Virus record (IMG/VR): IMGVR_UViG_3300033571_022986
Location: 1-29,363 of that record
DNA: 29,363 nt
Source of the DNA: a virus
Reading direction: 5' to 3' (one strand)
The first letter of the stretch is position 1, and each line of letters begins with the position of its first letter. Positions 24,351-29,363 of the stretch are shown one piece after another. The position numbers and the translations under genes were made by a program. The notes below the pieces were generated by a model. The model was not told where the DNA came from. It did no database searches and saw only the letters and a program-made list of their open reading frames with translations.

Positions 24351-25201
24351 ATATATTAGTAACAGGTGGAGTTGGATTTGTTGGTTCTAATTTGGTAGAA
24401 AAACTTAAATCAGATGGGCATAAAATAATTGTTATTGACAATTATAGCGCAGGAAAGCGAGAGAATGAAATATCGGATGTCATTTATGTAAATGAGCATA
24501 CAAAAAATATAAATTCGATAATTTTACCATTTGAGCCAGATGTAGTATTTCATTTGGGGGAATACTCAAGAATACATCCGTCATTTGAAGAATACGAACG
24601 AGTTTGGCAATACAATACAGTGGGCACATTTGAGGTTTTGAATTTTTGTAAAAAACGAAATATAAAAATTATTTATGCTGCGTCGAGTACAAGATTTGCA
24701 AAGGAAGGAATAGATCATTCTCCATATGCATTGACAAAATATATGAGTGTTCAATTAGTAAAAGGATTTAGTAAATGGTATGGTCTTAAATATGCAATTT
24801 GCTATTTTTATAACGTTTTTGGGCCTAAACATGATAGTAGTCCCGTACCTGGTTATGAATCAGTCATAAGTATTTTCCATAAACAGTTTAAAAATAATCA
24901 ACCATTGACAGTTACAGGCGACGGCAGCCAAGAAAGAATGTTTACCTATGTCGGAGATGTGGTAGATGGATTAATCAAGTCGTGGGACTATCAAGAAAAT
25001 GATGAATTCGATTTGGTCAATCCGATAAAATCGTATAAAATACTTGAAATAGCAAAAATGTTTTCTAATAATATTGTATTTGTTCAATCAAGAAATGGTG
25101 ACAGAGCAAAGAGTGACCCGCAGAATTATATTGAAACATGTAATAAATTAAATTGGGAGCCCAAAGTTGGTGTCGAACAATGGATAGAGGAAAACAAATA
25201 A
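24347..25201 (+). CDS. NAD-dependent sugar-nucleotide epimerase/dehydratase (extended SDR)
   Basis: This 284-residue enzyme modifies a nucleotide-activated sugar, probably as a 4-epimerase or dehydratase. The NAD site is GGVGFVG (Gly7, Gly10, Gly13) and the catalytic pair is Tyr127 and Lys131 (YALTK). The usual Ser/Thr is in YAASSTRF about a dozen residues earlier. DGSQERMFTYVGDVVDG is the substrate-side motif of the GalE/RmlB group. The protein is somewhat short for GalE (about 330). The start overlaps the previous gene by ATGA and the stop shares its last base with the next ATG. Confidence 0.9.
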   Translation: MNILVTGGVGFVGSNLVEKLKSDGHKIIVIDNYSAGKRENEISDVIYVNEHTKNINSIILPFEPDVVFHLGEYSRIHPSFEEYERVWQYNTVGTFEVLNFCKKRNIKIIYAASSTRFAKEGIDHSPYALTKYMSVQLVKGFSKWYGLKYAICYFYNVFGPKHDSSPVPGYESVISIFHKQFKNNQPLTVTGDGSQERMFTYVGDVVDGLIKSWDYQENDEFDLVNPIKSYKILEIAKMFSNNIVFVQSRNGDRAKSDPQNYIETCNKLNWEPKVGVEQWIEENK

Positions 25202-26514
25202 TGCATGTAATTATTCCAATAAATGGGCGGAATGAGAGAATGGGAAGTTTGTTTAAAACTTCCAAACATTTACTTTTATACCGAGGGAAACAATTGTTAT
25301 TGCACACTATCGATAATCTAAAATATAGATTTCCAAATTGTGAAATTACTATTTTAACTAACGATTTTTACGCAAGTGACATACAAAAAGTATGTAACTA
25401 TAACGCTAATGTAATAGTAATTTCTCCAACTTCTTCACAAGTAGAGACGCTTAAAACGTTTACAACAAAACTTTCAGGAGCAGTTCTATTTGTAGATTGT
25501 GATATCGTGCCAATGACGATTTCAGAGTTTGATACTAAATTTACAACAGTATTTGCATTTGAGAACACTACTAAATTATTAAATTATAGTAATTTTAAAT
25601 CTGATAAAAATAATAATATAGTCGATTGCAATGAAAAACGAAAATTGTTTAAATACGCAGGGGCTGGAGTATATTATTTTTCAGATGTTGAATTGTTTAA
25701 TACGCAATCGGAAAATTGTAATAACGTATCTGAATGTGTTCAAAATTTAATACTGAATGGAGAGACTTGTAAATTGAACACTACGAGCAAAATTGAACGA
25801 TTTGGTACTCTTCAAGATATATACATAGATAATTTTTCATTTAGAGCTCACAAGCAGAAAGATTTAAGTACTGGGTTTACTGATAATAAAGTATACAAAT
25901 ATCGAAACATTGTTGTTAAAATTGGCAGCACCGTAAACAATGAATATGAATGGTATAAATCATATACAGATAAAAAACATATACCAAATATAATATCATG
26001 TGCTGATGGGAAGATGACAATGGAATATATCCATAGAAATAATGATTTTAATTTGGATGATGTGTTTGAGTTGGTGTCAAATTACAAATCCTATGCCAGA
26101 TTGAACGATTTGACATTTGATAGTTATATTGAAAATATAAAACGACATTTAAATGATAATTCAAATATAACAAACGGGGATAAATTAATATCACATTTAA
26201 GTAATTTGAATATAGAGCCAACATTTTGCCATGGTGATTTAAGTGTCATGAATTTAATTCCAACTACAAATGGGATAAAAATGATAGACCCACTATACTC
26301 AAGATATAAATTTGGGTCGTATCAGTTAGATTTAGCTAAATTGTGTTTCAGTTTTAAATTTTATAAAAATGACTCCGCATCATTCAACTATATTAAACAG
26401 CAAATTGATATAAAATATATTGATGTGCTAATAGCAGCTGAATCTGTTAGAGTTGCATCTTATAAAAAGGAATACAGTTTCATTTCAGAAAATTTAATTA
26501 ATGAAATAATATGA
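25201..26514 (+). CDS. Fused nucleotidyltransferase and APH-like kinase
   Basis: This 437-residue protein starts at the ATG at 25201, coupled by TAATG to the epimerase stop. An upstream in-frame TTG at 25153 lies inside that gene and is not favoured. Residues 1-230 resemble a sugar-phosphate or phosphocholine nucleotidyltransferase: IIPINGRNERMG, then SKHLLLYRGKQLL, and the metal motif VDCD (Asp99, Asp101). From about residue 235 an APH/choline-kinase-like domain follows, with the Brenner motif CHGDLSVMNLI (His344, Asp346, Asn351) and the metal Asp363 in MIDPLY. One chain could phosphorylate a sugar or alcohol and then activate it with CTP or another NTP. This pairing recalls LicC plus LicA, or kinase-cytidylyltransferase pairs of capsule loci. 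Specificity is not readable. The next gene, a phosphatase, overlaps by ATGA. Confidence 0.8.
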   Translation: MHVIIPINGRNERMGSLFKTSKHLLLYRGKQLLLHTIDNLKYRFPNCEITILTNDFYASDIQKVCNYNANVIVISPTSSQVETLKTFTTKLSGAVLFVDCDIVPMTISEFDTKFTTVFAFENTTKLLNYSNFKSDKNNNIVDCNEKRKLFKYAGAGVYYFSDVELFNTQSENCNNVSECVQNLILNGETCKLNTTSKIERFGTLQDIYIDNFSFRAHKQKDLSTGFTDNKVYKYRNIVVKIGSTVNNEYEWYKSYTDKKHIPNIISCADGKMTMEYIHRNNDFNLDDVFELVSNYKSYARLNDLTFDSYIENIKRHLNDNSNITNGDKLISHLSNLNIEPTFCHGDLSVMNLIPTTNGIKMIDPLYSRYKFGSYQLDLAKLCFSFKFYKNDSASFNYIKQQIDIKYIDVLIAAESVRVASYKKEYSFISENLINEII

Positions 26515-26864
26515 AGCCTAAAACTATATTTTGTGATATTGATGGTACATTGGTAACCCATAGCTTGCCAACAGATAGTTCAAAACCATCATTTAAAATG
26601 GAACTATTACCAGGAGCAATAGAAAAATTAACTGAATGGGATAAGAAAGGATATTATATAATATTAATAACAGGGCGTAAGCAGAGCTTGCGTAAAATGA
26701 CAGAACGTCAGTTAGCAGAAGCGGGGATTTTTTATGACAAATTGCTCATGGGAATTGGGAGTGGCGAAAGAATTATGATAAATGATATGAAACCAGATGG
26801 AACTAAAACTGCAACTTCTATTAATGTCAGTAGAAATTCAGGAATAAACGATATAAACATTTAA
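26511..26864 (+). CDS. Small HAD-family phosphatase
   Basis: This 117-residue protein keeps the HAD catalytic motifs in a minimal fold. Motif I is DIDGT (Asp9 nucleophile, Asp11 acid/base), motif II is ITGR (Thr54) and motif IV is MINDMKP (Asp92). There is no cap domain, so a large or exposed phosphate substrate is likely. Comparable small HAD proteins occur in capsule and LPS loci beside nucleotidyltransferases, where they dephosphorylate sugar phosphates. It overlaps the fused transferase-kinase by ATGA, which suggests consecutive steps of one pathway. The start ATG is fixed by that overlap. Confidence 0.86.
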   Translation: MKPKTIFCDIDGTLVTHSLPTDSSKPSFKMELLPGAIEKLTEWDKKGYYIILITGRKQSLRKMTERQLAEAGIFYDKLLMGIGSGERIMINDMKPDGTKTATSINVSRNSGINDINI

Positions 26865-26868
26865 AAAT

Positions 26869-27669
26869 ATGAAATCAAGTGTAATATTTGCGGTATCAAT
26901 ATTTGATGAAAATAAAATTCACGTGTTAGATGAATTTTTTAATGAGTTTAAAAGAAATTTTTCAGATTGTGATTTTTATATTGGTATTAATTATAACTCA
27001 CTTCCACAAGTTGAATCTATTATTGAATCATATAGATTAAATACATTCGTTAGCAGAGTAGTCGAATCAGAATTGTACACCGGATCCGACGCATCTGCTT
27101 ATCAAGCAGCATTGAAATTATTAAAATATAATAATAAGTCGTATGATATATATTGGTTTGGTCACACAAAAGGAGCAGTGAATCACAGACCATTTGAAAG
27201 GTCATTGTATTTAAAAGAATTGTTTGGCAACAGACTTGAAATTGAGTCACTATTTTTAAATAATCCTAAATTAGGAAGCTATGCGTTAAGGGGAGTTTCA
27301 AGAAGTGCAGGTCGTATCGAATGGGCTACTTATAATAAAGACCATGAAATTCATTTATGTGAAAATGTTGTCACTGAAGAATTGCCATTTACTCATGTTA
27401 ATTGGTCATATATAGAAACTATGTACGCCATAAATAAAGAATCTGTAGAGACCTTTTTAAATGTTACAACAGATAATTTTTACAACAATAGAATATCAGA
27501 ACCATGTTATTTTGAAACAGTATTCCCATGGGTAGCTACCAGATGCGGATACTTTCCATATATAAAAGAATCAGAATGTTTTTTTAAAGAGCGCAATTTG
27601 AAAGATATAACACGCGAGTGGATTGAAACTAATAAATTATACCACCTCAATAACTATTTGGATTTATGA
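26869..27669 (+). CDS. Glycosyltransferase-like protein, 266 residues
   Basis: Family membership is uncertain. The N-terminal strands (SVIFAVSIFDEN, then CDFYIGINYNS) look like a GT-A nucleotide-binding half, and IYWFGHTKGAV resembles the HTK motif of some polysaccharide transferases. Later conserved-looking segments are YALRGVSRSAGRIEWA and EPCYFETVFPWVATR. No classical DxD is evident. There is no membrane span. It is placed between the HAD gene (4-base gap) and another transferase-like gene (ATGA overlap), so a role in the same pathway is likely. Confidence 0.62.
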   Translation: MKSSVIFAVSIFDENKIHVLDEFFNEFKRNFSDCDFYIGINYNSLPQVESIIESYRLNTFVSRVVESELYTGSDASAYQAALKLLKYNNKSYDIYWFGHTKGAVNHRPFERSLYLKELFGNRLEIESLFLNNPKLGSYALRGVSRSAGRIEWATYNKDHEIHLCENVVTEELPFTHVNWSYIETMYAINKESVETFLNVTTDNFYNNRISEPCYFETVFPWVATRCGYFPYIKESECFFKERNLKDITREWIETNKLYHLNNYLDL

Positions 27670-28415
27670 AAATATTAGTATCTTTGTCTTCATACGGAAA
27701 TAAAAATTTGCATTACTTAAATTCTATAGTTGATGAATATAAGTCGTATAAAAAATACGATATTTTCATAGATGTGCATTGTACGGTGCCAATAGAACGA
27801 ACTGATATAAATCAAATAATTCACGAAAATCCATCAACTACATCATTATTTCATAGAAAGGATTTTATAGAAAAACAGAATGATTATGATTTATTTATTT
27901 TTTCTGAATATGATATGTTGATACGCGAGCACTGCATAGACACTTTTTTAAAATACGATAAACTTCTTCCTATAGATTATTGTTTGGGGTTTATACGATA
28001 TGAAAACACTCCCGAGAATGAGGAGTATTTGATAGATTTGTGGAAGAACATTTCAGGGTATAATTACATACATTCAGTAAATAATGAGTACTTTGAAGTA
28101 TCAAATGTGCATCAAGCATGTTATGTACTAACTAAAGAAAAATTAAAATTTGTAATTCAAAATTCTGATTTTGATATTGATACATTGAGTGGAAATGGCC
28201 CTGAAATGGCTTCATCAGGAATATTCAAAAATTGGCCCATAGGGCCTAAAGGTTTGATTACTAAAGTATTGCCTAAAAATAAAGATATTGATTTTTGTTT
28301 CATACATCACATGGCAGATTGTCATTGCAATCCTCCAGGAGTAAATTCAGATTATATGACATTTAGAAACAACACTATAACGAAAAAATTATTATTTCAA
28401 GATTTAAATTTATAA
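27666..28415 (+). CDS. Glycosyltransferase-like protein, 249 residues
   Basis: The protein begins MKILVSLSSYGNKNLHYL, as in GT-A proteins. It has YDLFIFSEYDMLI with Glu81-x-Asp83, an ExD version of the DxD metal motif, and later FIHHMADCHCNPPG with His and Cys residues that might bind metal. The C-terminal half contains ACYVLTKEKL, a pattern also seen in acceptor domains of such enzymes. It overlaps the preceding gene by ATGA and the next begins 6 bases after its stop. Sugar and acceptor are unknown. It may be related to the preceding gene in fold. Confidence 0.64.
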   Translation: MKILVSLSSYGNKNLHYLNSIVDEYKSYKKYDIFIDVHCTVPIERTDINQIIHENPSTTSLFHRKDFIEKQNDYDLFIFSEYDMLIREHCIDTFLKYDKLLPIDYCLGFIRYENTPENEEYLIDLWKNISGYNYIHSVNNEYFEVSNVHQACYVLTKEKLKFVIQNSDFDIDTLSGNGPEMASSGIFKNWPIGPKGLITKVLPKNKDIDFCFIHHMADCHCNPPGVNSDYMTFRNNTITKKLLFQDLNL

Positions 28416-28421
28416 TATATT

Positions 28422-29363
28422 ATGGAGTCGATAGCGAAAAAAGTAAACGGAAAAAAATTTTTAGTAACAGGAGGTACAGGTTTTTTTGGTACAAATTTTA
28501 AAGAATATGTTCAAAAAATTGGTGGGCACGTAGTGACAGTCGGTTCAAATTATGATTTATCAAATGAAAGCGAGGCTGAACTGTTATTTCAAAAACATTT
28601 GTTGGATAAGTTTGATTATATTATTCATGGCGCTGCATTACAAGCTGCAGGGGATTGGCCGCTTCATCATAAGGCAGAGCAGTATGATGTGAATTTGAAA
28701 ATTCATGCCAACACATTTAAAATGTGGCATAAGTATCAGCCACAAGCAAAAATGATAGGCATTGGAAGTTCGTGTTCGTATCCAAAAACTAAAGAAGTTT
28801 TAGCAGAATCCGATTATTGGGATGGCGCAATGCATGAATCAGTAGATATATATGGATTCACTAAAAAGGCAGTTAGCGTTGGAATTGAGGCATATAAATC
28901 TCAATATAAATTAAATGGGACGACTGTAATTTTTGCGACACTTTACGGCCCTCACGACCATTTTGACCCAGAAAAATCACATGTTGTGTCTGCTTTAGTT
29001 AAAAAATTTGTGGACGCAGTTGATAATAACGAATCTGAAGTTGAAGTTTGGGGAGATGGCACGCAAACAAGAGAATTGATTTTTGTGGACGACCAAATCA
29101 AAGCATTACTTTCAGTGTTAGATTACAACGGCTCGTTGATTAATATTGGAACGGGAACGTCAATTACTATTAAGGAATTGGCAGAAACAATCAAAAAACA
29201 ATCTGGATTTGTAGGTAATATATTTTATAATACTAATCGTTTCGTTGGAATTAAACATAAAGTTTTGGATGTTACTTTAGCTAAAAATGAATTTGGTTGG
29301 ACGTCTAATATACAACCGGATACATTAGAAAATAATTTAAAGAAAACGATTGATTGGTATAAA
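28422..29363 (+). CDS. GDP-L-fucose synthase-like epimerase/reductase (3' end cut by window)
   Basis: An open frame of 314 codons runs from the ATG at 28422 to the window end with no stop, so the gene is probably missing only its last few residues (relatives have about 310-320). It is an extended SDR. The NADP site is GGTGFFG (residues 17-23), the Cys of GSSCSYP is Cys118 and the catalytic pair is Tyr144 and Lys148 (YGFTKK). LYGPHDHFDP and ESEVEVWGDGTQTRELIFV match GDP-L-fucose synthase, which converts GDP-4-keto-6-deoxymannose to GDP-L-fucose with NADPH. The Cys and His residues of that family are consistent with epimerase function. It follows a transferase-like gene by 6 bases. No GDP-mannose dehydratase is in the window. 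Confidence 0.87.
   Translation, partial: MESIAKKVNGKKFLVTGGTGFFGTNFKEYVQKIGGHVVTVGSNYDLSNESEAELLFQKHLLDKFDYIIHGAALQAAGDWPLHHKAEQYDVNLKIHANTFKMWHKYQPQAKMIGIGSSCSYPKTKEVLAESDYWDGAMHESVDIYGFTKKAVSVGIEAYKSQYKLNGTTVIFATLYGPHDHFDPEKSHVVSALVKKFVDAVDNNESEVEVWGDGTQTRELIFVDDQIKALLSVLDYNGSLINIGTGTSITIKELAETIKKQSGFVGNIFYNTNRFVGIKHKVLDVTLAKNEFGWTSNIQPDTLENNLKKTIDWYK

Noticed and set aside
25153-25200. TTG-started extension of the nucleotidyltransferase-kinase
   Set aside because: It overlaps the epimerase gene, and the ATG at 25201 gives a TAATG junction and starts at the nucleotidyltransferase fold.
1-29363. tRNA genes, CRISPR arrays, insertion sequences, introns or inteins
   Set aside because: No cloverleaf-like gaps, repeat-spacer arrays or transposase frames were seen. 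The conserved motifs of uvsX, nrdA, nrdB and the polymerase are continuous. No gap is large enough for an RNA gene other than the leader at 1-88, which is taken up by the promoter.

Overview
This window reads as the DNA-replication and nucleotide-metabolism core of a large, lytic, T4-type tailed phage, followed by a long glycan-assembly island. The DNA is very AT-rich (roughly 30% G+C by eye). Every credible gene lies on the + strand, genes are packed with overlaps or gaps of a few bases, and no gene-free stretch exceeds about 90 bases. Several independent hints point to a Bacteroidota (Flavobacteriia-like) host. The leader at 1-88 carries a promoter of the form TTTG-N19-TAnnTTTG. Most genes have A-rich leaders with no Shine-Dalgarno sequence. 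The NrdB resembles the type typical of Bacteroidota. One small protein resembles the DUF4494 family.

Region 1 (1-4914) holds promoter P1, a gp32-type ssDNA-binding protein without the zinc-site cysteines, a UvsX/RecA recombinase, a small unknown protein with a strong ribosome-binding site, an RNase H/FEN-type 5' nuclease and a gp41-type replicative helicase. Region 2 (4915-9430) holds a GIY-YIG-like small protein, class I ribonucleotide reductase NrdB and NrdA (NrdA lacks the ATP-cone), two unknown proteins (one with a possible PD-(D/E)XK core) and a MazG-like pyrophosphohydrolase. Region 3 (9437-18069) holds the family B DNA polymerase (gp43), the sliding clamp (gp45), a hypoxanthine-guanine phosphoribosyltransferase-like protein, three small genes (one a 55-residue membrane protein that is easy to miss), a lone GT-B glycosyltransferase set inside the replisome operon, clamp-loader subunits gp44 and gp62 separated by a zinc-ribbon protein, a Cas4/AddB-like Fe-S nuclease and a SLOG-like protein.

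Region 4 (18104 to the window end) is an uninterrupted run of sugar genes. It has two GT4-like and two GT2-like glycosyltransferases, a DUF6492-like transferase, two further transferase-like proteins, two extended SDR sugar-nucleotide enzymes (the last GDP-L-fucose synthase-like and cut by the window end), a fused nucleotidyltransferase-kinase, a small HAD phosphatase and two unknown proteins. Many of these genes are joined by ATGA or TAATG overlaps, which suggests one translationally coupled operon.

Together the genes describe a phage that builds most of its own replisome, makes and filters its own dNTPs, and encodes enzymes to activate sugars or small alcohols and assemble a glycan. The acceptor (virion protein, phage DNA or host surface) cannot be read from this window. 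A primase, gp59, UvsY and UvsW were not recognised here.
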